Below are positions 51,510-59,585 of a stretch of DNA of 64,000 bases, in pieces. Position numbers and translations under genes: made by a program. Source of the DNA: DASUPK01 sp963782345. GTDB lineage: Bacteria; Actinomycetota; Thermoleophilia; Solirubrobacterales; 70-9. The stretch lies in the NCBI GenBank assembly GCA_963782345.1, contig CAWAJF010000005.1, positions 186,001-250,000 on the forward strand, written 5' to 3'. Under the pieces are notes generated by a model. That model did not search any database. It saw only the letters and a program-made list of their open reading frames with translations, and was not told the origin of the DNA. Position 1 is the first letter of the stretch. Each line of letters starts with the position of its first letter.

Positions 51510-52463
51510 GTGAACCTGCCACCCGGGGGCCCGCTCTCCGGGATGGCCGCCGATGTCCGAGCCGGGCTGACGAGCCCGTTCAAGGAGCTCTCCCCGCGCT
51601 ACTTCTATGACGAGCGCGGATCGGAGCTCTTCGAGCAGATCACCGAGCTCGAGGAGTACTACCCGACCCGCTGCGAGCGCGAGATCCTCCAGAGCCGGTC
51701 CGCCGAGATCTGCGAAGCAGCCAACCGTCCGGCCAGCCTGATCGAGCTCGGCTCCGGCTCGGCCCGGAAGACTCGCGTCCTGCTCGATGCGATGAGGAAG
51801 GCCGGCTGCCTGGAGACCTACTGCCCGGTCGACATCTCCGAGGAGATCACCCAGGACACCGCCGAACGCATCGCCGCGGAATATGAGCGCATCAACGTCC
51901 GCGGCCTGGTCTGCGACTTCGAGTTCGATCTCGAGCGGATCCCGGTCGGAGGCCCGCGCGTGATCGCCCTGCTGGGCGGCACGATCGGGAACTTCTCTCC
52001 CCACCAGCGGGCGAGCTTCCTCCGGCGGATCGCGAACCTGCTCGGCCCCGAGGACCGCTTCCTGCTCGGCACGGATCTGGTCAAGGATCCCGCCACGCTC
52101 GAGGCCGCCTACAACGACTCCCGGGGCATCACGGCCGAGTTCAACAAGAACGTCCTCGCGGTTCTCAATCGCGAGCTCGGCGCCGACTTCGAGGTTGACT
52201 CCTTCGAGCACGTCGCGCGCTGGGATCCCGAGAACCTCTGGGTCGATATCCGGCTGCGTTCCCAGGCGAATCAGGTCGTCAACGTCGCGGCGCTCGACAT
52301 GCTCGTGCCCTTCGCCGCCGGCGAGGAGATGCGCACCGAGATCTCCACGAAGTTCCTCCGCCCGGGCCTGGAGGGCATCTACGCCGAGGCCGGCTTGGAG
52401 CTGTCCGACTGGTGGACGGACTCCGAGGGCCTCTATGCCCTCTCCCTGGCCCGCGCGGTCTGA
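51510..52463 (+). CDS. egtD: L-histidine N(alpha)-methyltransferase EgtD
   Basis: 317 residues. PFKELSPRYFYDERGSELFE, QITELEEYYPTRCEREIL, SAM motif LIELGSGSARKTRVLLDAM, and LLGGTIGNFSPHQRASFLRR plus LGTDLVKDPATLEAAYND match EgtD, which trimethylates histidine to hercynine. GTG 51510 is the first canonical in-frame start, but the preceding in-frame codons read TDRITVQ, which looks like real N-terminal sequence of the family. The true start may be about nine codons upstream at a non-standard or altered codon. Downstream of egtB by 89 bp. Confidence 0.92.
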   Translation: MNLPPGGPLSGMAADVRAGLTSPFKELSPRYFYDERGSELFEQITELEEYYPTRCEREILQSRSAEICEAANRPASLIELGSGSARKTRVLLDAMRKAGCLETYCPVDISEEITQDTAERIAAEYERINVRGLVCDFEFDLERIPVGGPRVIALLGGTIGNFSPHQRASFLRRIANLLGPEDRFLLGTDLVKDPATLEAAYNDSRGITAEFNKNVLAVLNRELGADFEVDSFEHVARWDPENLWVDIRLRSQANQVVNVAALDMLVPFAAGEEMRTEISTKFLRPGLEGIYAEAGLELSDWWTDSEGLYALSLARAV

Positions 52464-52469
52464 CGAGCC

Positions 52470-53870
52470 CTAGCTGACGAACTGCCCGTGGAAGCCGTAG
52501 GGGATGTGGTGAGGAGCCTCGGCGCGCGCCAGCTCGCTCAGGTCCGCCGCATCGAGAACGAGCATGAACGACCGCCCCGAGCGCGAGTCGAAGACCACCG
52601 AGAGCAGGACGCCGGCGTCCTCAGCGTCTGAGCCGGGAGCCGCGACGAAGACCGGCTCACCCGGGCTGCACCCGCCCTCGCTCCACGCGGTGCTCGAGCC
52701 GGTCTTGACGTCGACCTTCAGGATCCGGTCGAACCAGCCGCTGCGCGATCCTGTTCCCCACACGTACCGGTAAGGGCGCTCATTGCACCGCGCGTAGTTG
52801 ATGCGCGGCAGGTCGAGTCCCTCATCCGACAGCCCCTCGACCGTCACCCGTCCGGATGACGGCTCGATGCTGAAGCGCTCCAGCGAGGCCATCGCGATCG
52901 GCTTTCCAGCCCGCAGCCGATCCAGGTACAGGTCCTCGATCAGTCCGGCGTCCCGATAGGTGCAGGCGTCGACAACGACGCGATCGCCATCGTCATAGGC
53001 GTTGATGTGATGGAAGCAGAAGCGCGCCTCGGTCTCGAACGGGCCTGTGGCCTCTCCGGTTTCCCGATCGATCAGCGTGAACCGAGTGCCGAGCTCGGGC
53101 TTCCAGCGGTAGTTCTCGATGTAGGGACGGCCGGACAACGGGATGCTGATCGGGTTGACGACCAGCGGGAACTCGGCGAGCACGAGCCAGCGCTCGGTGA
53201 GGCCGAAGGAGTGCATGTAGGCCGGCTCCTTCACCGGCAGCTCGGCGACCACCCGTGGCTTGGCCCCGTCCGGGGGCAGGCGGAAGAAGCGGTAGCGATT
53301 CCGCGGCCCGAGCTTGGCGGCGTAGTTGAGCATCCCGCCGCCGGCTCGATCGAGATGCGGATGGGCCGTGGTGAGCAGGCCTGGCGGCTTGTACGCGACC
53401 CCTACGGTCTCGAGCGTCTCCCCGTCGAACTCCACCGGGATCGGAGTCTCGGTCATCGAGATGTAGCGCTCGCCGAGCTTCACCAGGTTGACGTTGGCGT
53501 TGTCGGAGATCTTCGGGGAGAACATCGAGAAGACCCGGGCGAAGAGCGAGCGGCACGGGTCGGTGGCGAACTCGGAGTAAACGATTTCGCTCTTCTCCTC
53601 CGCGGCCCGATAGGCCTTCGTCTGGAGGAAGCGGTTGGCGTAGGAGACCTCGCCGTCCGAGATGCCGAAGCGATGGAGCATGGCGAAGCCGTCGAACCAG
53701 TGACGCAGCGTCTGGTCGCCGACCTCCCACTTGGCCGGACCGGTGCGGACCAGCGAACCTCGGAGCCAGTCGGGAAGCCGCCCCTCAAGCGGCAGCCGAT
53801 CGACACGGGTCTCGCGATCGAGCGACTCGAATCCGGCGGTGAGGTCCTGCTTGACGGCGGTGGCGTTCAT
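52470..53870 (-). CDS. carotenoid oxygenase (retinal pigment epithelial membrane protein family)
   Basis: 466 residues of the RPE65/carotenoid cleavage dioxygenase beta-propeller. The four iron-ligand histidines occur in TTAHPHLD, AYMHSFGL, CFHHINAY and IPYGFHGQF at the extreme C-terminus. It cleaves carotenoid double bonds with O2. The exact substrate is unknown. ATG 53870 has AGGGAG just upstream, so the longer in-frame start at 53933 is rejected. It is divergent from a PadR regulator with a palindromic operator between them. Confidence 0.9.
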   Translation of the reverse strand: MNATAVKQDLTAGFESLDRETRVDRLPLEGRLPDWLRGSLVRTGPAKWEVGDQTLRHWFDGFAMLHRFGISDGEVSYANRFLQTKAYRAAEEKSEIVYSEFATDPCRSLFARVFSMFSPKISDNANVNLVKLGERYISMTETPIPVEFDGETLETVGVAYKPPGLLTTAHPHLDRAGGGMLNYAAKLGPRNRYRFFRLPPDGAKPRVVAELPVKEPAYMHSFGLTERWLVLAEFPLVVNPISIPLSGRPYIENYRWKPELGTRFTLIDRETGEATGPFETEARFCFHHINAYDDGDRVVVDACTYRDAGLIEDLYLDRLRAGKPIAMASLERFSIEPSSGRVTVEGLSDEGLDLPRINYARCNERPYRYVWGTGSRSGWFDRILKVDVKTGSSTAWSEGGCSPGEPVFVAAPGSDAEDAGVLLSVVFDSRSGRSFMLVLDAADLSELARAEAPHHIPYGFHGQFVS

Positions 53871-53893
53871 GATCTCCCTGAATGGTTCAATCC

Positions 53894-53911
53894 GTATGGT
53901 CCGGACTGTAC
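53894..53911. promoter_or_regulatory. candidate PadR operator between divergent genes
   Basis: GTATGGTCCGGACTGTAC is an 18-bp imperfect palindrome (7 of 9 base pairs). It lies between the PadR start (53927) and the carotenoid oxygenase start (53870) and overlaps the minus-strand -10 candidate TACAGT (53910-53905). PadR proteins often repress a divergent enzyme gene and themselves. Confidence 0.5.
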
Positions 53912-53926
53912 CGTATCCTGCCGTCG

Positions 53927-54436
53927 ATGGCACGCACCCGACTCACAGCGACCTCATACGTCGTCCTCGGCCTGATCGAGCAGATGCAGCCCGCCTCGCC
54001 CTATGACCTGAAGCGGGCGGCCGCGCTCGGCGTGGGCCAGTTCTGGTCGCTGCCCCACACGCAGCTCTACTCCGAATGCGGCCGGCTGGCGGAGGCCGGC
54101 TACCTCTCCGAGCGCCGGGAGGAGTCGGGGCGCAGGAGGCGTTTGTACCGGCTCACGCGCGCCGGCTCGAAGGCGCTCGACCGATGGCGTGAAGAGACGA
54201 CCAGCGAGCTCTACGAGCTCCGCGACGCCGGGCTCCTCAAGCTCTACTTCGGCGCCGACCCGGCGAAGCTCGCCGCCGATCAGCTCGACGCGCACAGGGT
54301 GCGGCTGCGCGAGTACGAGGGCCTGCTCGAGGAGTGCCGGAGGATGAAGGCGCTGCCGGGGACGATTCACGCGATTGAGGCCGGGATCGGCCACGAGCGC
54401 GAGTACGTCCGCTTCTGGTCGAAGCTGAAGAGCTAG
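53927..54436 (+). CDS. PadR-family transcriptional regulator
   Basis: 169 residues. The N-terminal winged helix is complete: LTATSYVVLGLIEQMQPASP, YDLKRAAALGVGQFWSLPHT, QLYSECGRLAEAGYLSERRE, RRRLYRLTRAG. A C-terminal helical dimerisation region follows with YFGADPAKLAADQLDAHRVR. Effector unknown, perhaps an apocarotenoid given the neighbour. TATCCT seven bases before ATG 53927 chooses this start over the frame opening at 53882. Overlaps the convergent LLM gene end by four bases. Confidence 0.9.
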   Translation: MARTRLTATSYVVLGLIEQMQPASPYDLKRAAALGVGQFWSLPHTQLYSECGRLAEAGYLSERREESGRRRRLYRLTRAGSKALDRWREETTSELYELRDAGLLKLYFGADPAKLAADQLDAHRVRLREYEGLLEECRRMKALPGTIHAIEAGIGHEREYVRFWSKLKS

Positions 54437-55368
54437 CCCGGGGCGAGTCCGTCGATCAGCTCGCCGAGCTTGTCGGGCGTCGTGATCGGGGTGATCACGG
54501 GCAGGGTGATGCCTCCCTCGACGAACGCCCCGAGGCGCTCGCGCATCTCCTCCGGCGACCCGAAGATGAACATCTCCTCGATCAGGTCCCAGGGCGCCTC
54601 CTCGGCCGCCTTCTGACGGTCCTTGGCGTTCCAGGCCTCGACCATCGGGTCGATCTTCTCGCCGTAGCCGAGCCAGCGGTAGAAGGCCTCGTATACGGGA
54701 ACCGTGATGTAGGAGGAGAACATGAAGCGCGCGAGCGGCTCGACCTGCTCGCGCCCACCGGGGATGCAGAAGAACCGGCAGAGCAGCTCGAAGCCGTCGC
54801 GGGCGTCGTTCAGCTGCTCGACGACCTTCGGAAGGCCGGCCAGTGGGAGGAAGTTCGTGAACGCACCGTCCGCCTTCTCGACGGCGAGCCGCAGCATCTT
54901 GCCGCGCAGCGCCGCCAGGATGATCGGGACCTTCTCCGCGGGCGCCCGCTCGAGCTTGAAGCCGCCGTCGGCCCGGTCGCCGGCGAGGGCGACCCGCAGG
55001 AAGTCGATCGTCTCCGACATCTTCGTCAGCGGCTTCTCGAAGCGCATCGCGTTCCAGCCCTCGATGATCCGGTCGGACGACGCGCCGATCCCGAGGGCGA
55101 AGCGGCCGCCGGACGCGTCGGAAACGGCGGCGGTCTCCTGGGCGAGCAGCGCCCGCCCGCGCTGCATGACGCCGACGACGCCGGTGCCGAGGCGGACCTG
55201 ATCGGTCCAGGCCGAAGCCAGCGAGAGCGGGGTGAAGCCGTCCGGCCCGTTCGTCTCACCCGACCAGAGATCCGTGTAGCCGGCCGCCTCGGCGCGCTTG
55301 AAGTGCTCCTCGTTGTCAGGCAGGCCGACCCCGGTGAGCGGAACGGTCAATCCCCAGCGCTGCGCCAT
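54433..55368 (-). CDS. LLM-class F420-dependent oxidoreductase
   Basis: 311 residues with a luciferase-like barrel: WGLTVPLTGVGLPDNEEHFK, AAGYTDLWSGETNGPDGFTP, VRLGTGVVGVMQRGRALLAQ, GGRFALGIGASSDRIIEGWN, and AVEKADGAFTNFLPLAGLPK. It is close to the group including mycobacterial Rv3093c-type proteins. ATG 55368 follows TAGGGT by seven bases, so the 14 extra in-frame codons to 55410 are not used. Substrate unknown. Confidence 0.87.
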   Translation of the reverse strand: MAQRWGLTVPLTGVGLPDNEEHFKRAEAAGYTDLWSGETNGPDGFTPLSLASAWTDQVRLGTGVVGVMQRGRALLAQETAAVSDASGGRFALGIGASSDRIIEGWNAMRFEKPLTKMSETIDFLRVALAGDRADGGFKLERAPAEKVPIILAALRGKMLRLAVEKADGAFTNFLPLAGLPKVVEQLNDARDGFELLCRFFCIPGGREQVEPLARFMFSSYITVPVYEAFYRWLGYGEKIDPMVEAWNAKDRQKAAEEAPWDLIEEMFIFGSPEEMRERLGAFVEGGITLPVITPITTPDKLGELIDGLAPG

Positions 55369-55440
55369 GACCGCGACCCTACATAAGCGAGGGTGCTCCG
55401 AGAGGAGCAACCCGTTTCAGGGTGGGATAGGGTCGCCAGC

Positions 55441-55929
55441 GTGGATACCTCGAAGCTCGACCGCTCGGAGATCATCGGGATGGTCGCCGCCGTGGTGCTC
55501 GTCATCGCCCTCTTTCTCGAGTGGTTCTCGCTCTCGACGGACCCGAGCGTCGTCCAGCGCGGCAGCGATCCCGCGAACTGGGCCTGCGGCGTCGGCAACT
55601 CGAGCTGCAGTGGCTGGGACACGTTCCCGATCGCGCGCTGGCTCCTGCTTGCGGCGGCCGCGGCGCCGTTCATCCTCGCCTGGATCGTGTTGCGCGGCCA
55701 CGCCCTCTCCTGGCCGCGCGGGGAGCTGACCGCGATCGTCGGCCTCACCGCCTTCGTCCTGATCGCCTACAACGGCATCGTCGCCAAGCCCCAGGACGGG
55801 CTCGAGATCAGCCTCGGTTTGGGCTACTGGCTGGCCCTGCTCGCCTCGATCGGCATCTTCATCTCCGGCGGCTCCCGGGCCGTGGAGAGCGGCGGCGGCG
55901 CGCGGCGCAAGCCGCCCGCCACTTTCTAG
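55441..55929 (+). CDS. four-span membrane protein of unknown function
   Basis: 162 residues with four hydrophobic segments (IIGMVAAVVLVIALFLEWFS, WLLLAAAAAPFILAWIVL, LTAIVGLTAFVLIAYNGIV, YWLALLASIGIFISGG). The loop after the first span contains two Cys (NWACGVGNSSCSGWDTF). No catalytic motif. GTG 55441 has TAGGGT seven bases upstream. The gene ends in a Gly/Arg-rich tail and is followed by a repeat element. Confidence 0.75.
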   Translation: MDTSKLDRSEIIGMVAAVVLVIALFLEWFSLSTDPSVVQRGSDPANWACGVGNSSCSGWDTFPIARWLLLAAAAAPFILAWIVLRGHALSWPRGELTAIVGLTAFVLIAYNGIVAKPQDGLEISLGLGYWLALLASIGIFISGGSRAVESGGGARRKPPATF

Positions 55930-56000
55930 CGGCCACCAGGCCGCCCTACTTCGGAGCGAAGGGCGAAGCCCGAAGCGACTTATGGCGGGCGGCCGCTCGT
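55930..56000. repeat. REP-like structured repeat, third copy
   Basis: Positions 55953-55981 match the 29-base core of the repeats at 18538-18566 and 18618-18646 at 28 positions. The flanks form their own inverted arms (GCGGCCACCAGGCCGCC versus GGCGGGCGGCCGC). Presence 37 kb away shows a dispersed family, not a local duplication. Confidence 0.75.
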
Positions 56001-56065
56001 GGCCGTAGATCCGGCGGCGAGGTTTGTGGCCGCCGTTTATGGCGAAGCCGCATATCCTCACACCG

Positions 56066-57097
56066 GTGGCCGAAGCCGACGAACACGTGATCTCGCAGGA
56101 TGTCCGGGACCCCTCGCACCCGGACCGCAACCTGGCGCTCGAGCTCGTTCGCGTCACCGAGGCCGGCGCGCTCGCCGCCGGCCGCTGGGTCGGCCTGGGC
56201 GAGAAGGAGAGCGCGGACGGCGCGGCCGTGGACGCGATGCGCCTGATGCTCGACACGGTGCCGATGGACGGCATCGTGGTGATCGGCGAGGGCGAGAAGG
56301 ACGAGGCCCCGATGCTCTACAACGGCGAGGAGATCGGGGACGGAAGCCCGCCGCGCGTCGACATCGCCGTTGACCCGCTCGAGGGGACCACGCTGACCGC
56401 GCGAGGCATGCCCTCGGCCCTCGCGGTGATCGCACTCGCGGAGCGAGGCACCATGTTCGACCCGGGCCCCTGCGTCTACATGGAGAAGATCGCGGCCGGC
56501 CCGCGGTCGGCCGACCTGATCAGCCTCGATGATCCGCTCGAGGACGTGATCCGAAGGATCGCCGAGCGCAAGGGCGGCGCGACGAGCGACGTCACGGTGG
56601 TCATGCTCGACCGCACCCGTCACGAGAAGGCGGTCGAGGCCCTACGCGAGGTGGGCGCCAGCATTCGGTTCATCTCCGACGGCGATGTGGCCGCCTCGCT
56701 GTTCGCGGTGATGCCGAACACCGGCATCGACCTGCTCTGGGGAGTGGGAGGGACGCCCGAGGGAGTCCTCTCGGCCTCGGCGATCAAGTGCATGGGCGGC
56801 CGGATCCTGGGCCGCCTCTGGCCCCGGGACGATGACGAGCGCAAGGCCGCGGAGGACGCCGGCTACGACCTGAGCCGGGTGCTCGACACCGACGACCTGG
56901 TCTCCGGCGACGACGTCTTCTTCGCGGCGACCGGCGTCACCGACGGCGACCTGCTCGACGGCGTGCGCTACCTGGACGACGGCCACGCGACCACGGAGTC
57001 GCTGGTGATGCGATCCCGCTCGGGAACCATCCGCCGCGTCAAGGCCACCCACAACCGCCCGAAGCTCCGCGAGGTCGTGGGGGAGAGGTACGGGTAG
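56066..57097 (+). CDS. glpX: class II fructose-1,6-bisphosphatase
   Basis: 343 residues. LELVRVTEAGALAAGRWVGL, GEKESADGAAVDAMRLMLDT, VVIGEGEKDEAPMLYNGEEI, VDPLEGTTLTARGMPSALAV and VGGTPEGVLSASAIKCMGGR are GlpX metal- and substrate-site motifs. It hydrolyses fructose-1,6-bisphosphate in gluconeogenesis; no class I enzyme is seen here. GTG 56066 lies seven bases after TATCCT and begins exactly at the family N-terminus. In-frame ATGs further upstream would run into the repeat element. Confidence 0.95.
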   Translation: MAEADEHVISQDVRDPSHPDRNLALELVRVTEAGALAAGRWVGLGEKESADGAAVDAMRLMLDTVPMDGIVVIGEGEKDEAPMLYNGEEIGDGSPPRVDIAVDPLEGTTLTARGMPSALAVIALAERGTMFDPGPCVYMEKIAAGPRSADLISLDDPLEDVIRRIAERKGGATSDVTVVMLDRTRHEKAVEALREVGASIRFISDGDVAASLFAVMPNTGIDLLWGVGGTPEGVLSASAIKCMGGRILGRLWPRDDDERKAAEDAGYDLSRVLDTDDLVSGDDVFFAATGVTDGDLLDGVRYLDDGHATTESLVMRSRSGTIRRVKATHNRPKLREVVGERYG

Positions 57098-57988
57098 CTA
57101 GCCCTCCAGCGGGAGGGCCCCTGTGTCATCTCTTTCGTGCCGAAGCGAGTTGATCACGGCGCCCGCCAGCATCGCCAGGCTGATCGCGTAGAACCAGACC
57201 AGGGCGATCAGGATGAAGCCGATCGTCCCGCCGATCCGGTGCAGGTCCGAGACGCTGGTCAGGTACAGCGGGAAGATGTAGTTGCCGGCCGAGGTGACGA
57301 GGGCGAAGAAGAGCGCTCCCGGCCACACCGAGCGCCACGGCATGTGGCCCTTCGGGACCGCCCAGTAGATCATCGAGATGATCAGGAAGGTCGCGATCAG
57401 ACCGCCGATTACGACGATCGACGTCCTGGTGGCGCCGAAATCCGAGAGGCCGAAGGGAAGATTGTCGGCGCTCGATAGAACGGCGCTCTCGATGAACGGC
57501 ACGGTGACACTCGCCGCGAGGAGGAGCAACAGGCCCAGCAACATGACGAGGGACCAGCGTTTCTGCTGCACCCAGCCGCGACATTCCACGTGATAGATCC
57601 GGCAGAAGGCTGTGTCCATCGCGCCCCAGAACGAGGAGCCGATCCAGATCCCGCCGACGACGGCAGCGATGCCGATCGTCGTCGAGCTGGCGCGGACCCG
57701 GTCGATCGCGTGCGCGAGGGTGTCCTGCTCGATGTTGGGGAAGAGGCGCTGGATGTCGAGCACGACGCCGTGCTCGACGTCGTTGCTGTTCACGATCTGC
57801 CCGAAGATGAAGAGGACGAGCAGGGCGAACGGAAAGACCGCCAGCATCAGGTTGTAGGCGACCATCCCGGCCAGACCGGTGATGTTCTCCTTGTAGGCGC
57901 GGTTCCAGAAGGCGCGCGTCCAGCGATGCCGCCAGACGTGCCAGCGCGGATATTGGGGCTCGGGTCGACTCAGTGGCCAGACGCTCAC
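57098..57988 (-). CDS. YihY/BrkB-family inner membrane protein
   Basis: 296 residues from GTG 57988. AYKENITGLAGMVAYNLMLA, VFPFALLVLFIFGQIV, GGIWIGSSFWGAMDTAFCRI, FLIISMIYWAVPKGHMPWRS and a late GTIGFILIALVWFYAISLAM give the six-span YihY pattern. Formerly called RNase BN by mistake; function unknown, probably envelope-related. The frame stays open to ATG 58090, but those 34 codons lie in the leader/promoter region and lack family sequence, so the shorter start is preferred with moderate certainty. Confidence 0.8.
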   Translation of the reverse strand: MSVWPLSRPEPQYPRWHVWRHRWTRAFWNRAYKENITGLAGMVAYNLMLAVFPFALLVLFIFGQIVNSNDVEHGVVLDIQRLFPNIEQDTLAHAIDRVRASSTTIGIAAVVGGIWIGSSFWGAMDTAFCRIYHVECRGWVQQKRWSLVMLLGLLLLLAASVTVPFIESAVLSSADNLPFGLSDFGATRTSIVVIGGLIATFLIISMIYWAVPKGHMPWRSVWPGALFFALVTSAGNYIFPLYLTSVSDLHRIGGTIGFILIALVWFYAISLAMLAGAVINSLRHERDDTGALPLEG

Positions 57989-58093
57989 GCGTAACGAACG
58001 CCTTTGCCGGGGTAACTCGAAGGGCGCCCGGAACTTTCCCGGAAAGTGGTTGTTTGGGCATTGGCAGGACGGTTGCGACGCCTGGCGCATGCG

Positions 58094-58122
58094 TTGACTT
58101 CAAAAAGTAAAGTGGCTACCAT
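58094..58122 (+). promoter_or_regulatory. sigma-70 promoter for sigA
   Basis: TTGACT (58094-58099) and TACCAT (58117-58122) with a 17-base spacer. The predicted start near 58129 gives a leader of about 212 bases before sigA, unusually long for this window. Confidence 0.65.
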
Positions 58123-58159
58123 AGGCACGGACTCTCGAGGAATCTCGCGATAATCAGGC

Positions 58160-58219
58160 GTGAAGAAGCAGGTGATGCGCGGATGCGGCCCAGCCGCTCC
58201 GCGTTTTTGTGGCCTTTGA
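58160..58219 (+). other. possible leader peptide in sigA 5' leader
   Basis: GTG 58160 opens 19 codons reading MKKQVMRGCGPAAPRFCGL, ending TGA 58217-58219. The frame runs across the attenuator-like hairpin at 58178-58208. Translation would prevent the hairpin from forming. No Shine-Dalgarno sequence is evident, so this is a hypothesis. Confidence 0.3.
58178..58208 (+). terminator. attenuator-like terminator in sigA leader
   Basis: Two stacked stems (CGCGG/CCGCG and GCGGC/GCCGC, separated by a small bulge) with a three-base loop, followed by TTTTTG. It lies about 50 bases after the predicted sigA transcript start and 130 bases before the ATG, so it would regulate sigA or end a short RNA. Confidence 0.65.
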
Positions 58220-58340
58220 GGGGGAATGGAGTAAAGGTTTTTCGTCAGCGGCCGACATTGAGTACAGCCCGCCAGAATTAGGTAAAGCGGCCGGGCAGCC
58301 AGGAAATTGAAAGACACCCAGGAAGGAAGAGCGTAAGCGA

Positions 58341-59441
58341 ATGCTCGTAGCCGAGATCCAGGAACTTGAAGAAGTAAAGACGCTGGTCACCCGTGGCCAG
58401 CAGCTGGGCGTCCTCACCTTTGGCGATGTCGCCACCGCCGTGTCCGAGGTCGAGCTCGACGAGTCGGACGTCGAGGACCTCTACGGGCACCTCGAGAAGG
58501 TGGGCATCGAGCTGGTCGAGGACCTCGACCCGGCTCAGAAGGCCGCCGCCGAGAACGAGCGCTCCGACGGCAAGCGCGGTCGCAAGCGCCAGAAGACGCT
58601 CGACCTGAAGCCGGACATGACCACCGATTCCCTGCAGCTCTTCCTCAAGGACATCGGCAAGGTCAGGCTGCTCACCGCGGCCGAGGAGGTCGAGCTCGCG
58701 AAGCGGATCGAGCGCGGCGACCTCGACGCCAAGCAGAAGATGGTCGAGTCCAACCTCCGTCTGGTCGTCTCGATCGCCAAGAACTACCGCAACCAGGGCC
58801 TGCCCTTCCTCGACCTGATCCAGGAGGGCACGCTCGGCCTGGTCCGCGCGGCGGAGAAGTTCGACTACCGCAAGGGCTTCAAGTTCTCGACCTACGCGAC
58901 CTGGTGGATCCGCCAGGCGATCGCTCGCGCGCTCGCCGACAAGGCGCGGACCATTCGCATCCCGGTCCACGTCGTCGAGAAGCTGAACAAGATCGGCCGC
59001 GCGGAGCGCAAGCTCGTCACCGAGCTGGGCCGCGAGCCCACCCCGGAGGAGATCGCCGAGGTCACCGGGATCGAGCCCGAGGAGGTCGATTCGATCAAGC
59101 GCTCGGCCCAGGCGCCGGTCTCCCTCGAGAAGCCGGTGGGCGACGAGGAGGAGTCGGAGTTCGGTCAGTTCATCGCCGATGAGCGCGCCGAGTCCCCCTT
59201 CGAGCGCGCCGCCGAGCTGCTCACCAAGGAGGCGCTGAAGGAGGCCCTCGAGAACCTCTCCTACCGCGAGCGTCGCGTGCTCGAGCTCCGTTACGGGCTC
59301 GGCGGCGAGCACCCGCGGACCCTGGACGAGGTCGGCCGCACGTTCAACGTCACCCGCGAGCGGATCCGGCAGATCGAGAACCAGAGCCTGAAGAAGCTTC
59401 AGTCGCTGGCTGAGGCTCAGAAGCTGCGCGAAGTCGCCTAG
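58341..59441 (+). CDS. sigA: principal RNA polymerase sigma factor SigA/RpoD
   Basis: 366 residues. Region 1.1-like acidic N-terminus, region 1.2 at DSLQLFLKDIGKVRLLTAAE, region 2 at NLRLVVSIAKNYRNQGLPFL, DLIQEGTLGLVRAAEKFDYR, KGFKFSTYATWWIRQAIARA, region 3 at RIPVHVVEKLNKIGRAERKL, and region 4.2 at RTLDEVGRTFNVTRERIRQI. The complete set defines the housekeeping sigma rather than a stress group. It recognises the TTGAC-N17-TANNNT promoters seen at several genes. ATG 58341 has AGGAAGGAAG upstream. The 57989-58340 gap holds its promoter and leader. Confidence 0.96.
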   Translation: MLVAEIQELEEVKTLVTRGQQLGVLTFGDVATAVSEVELDESDVEDLYGHLEKVGIELVEDLDPAQKAAAENERSDGKRGRKRQKTLDLKPDMTTDSLQLFLKDIGKVRLLTAAEEVELAKRIERGDLDAKQKMVESNLRLVVSIAKNYRNQGLPFLDLIQEGTLGLVRAAEKFDYRKGFKFSTYATWWIRQAIARALADKARTIRIPVHVVEKLNKIGRAERKLVTELGREPTPEEIAEVTGIEPEEVDSIKRSAQAPVSLEKPVGDEEESEFGQFIADERAESPFERAAELLTKEALKEALENLSYRERRVLELRYGLGGEHPRTLDEVGRTFNVTRERIRQIENQSLKKLQSLAEAQKLREVA

Positions 59442-59486
59442 CTCTCCAGCGAGCGCCGCGGTCGCCTGATTCCCGCTGTGCCAGCC

Positions 59487-59511
59487 GGCAGGCCCGGCCC
59501 GCCGGCCTGCC
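59487..59511 (+). terminator. probable terminator after sigA
   Basis: GGCAGGCC (59487-59494) pairs perfectly with GGCCTGCC (59504-59511) around a nine-base loop, followed by TTCATC. The U-run is poor, so efficiency is uncertain. It separates sigA from the pilus ATPase genes; the remainder of 59442-59585 has TAGCTAT near 59557 as a candidate -10. Confidence 0.55.
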
Positions 59512-59585
59512 TTCATCGCCGCCCTTTGGTGTTGCCGACCCCAATTTTGCTGATCTAGCTATCCGTCCACACGCCCGATAGGCGA

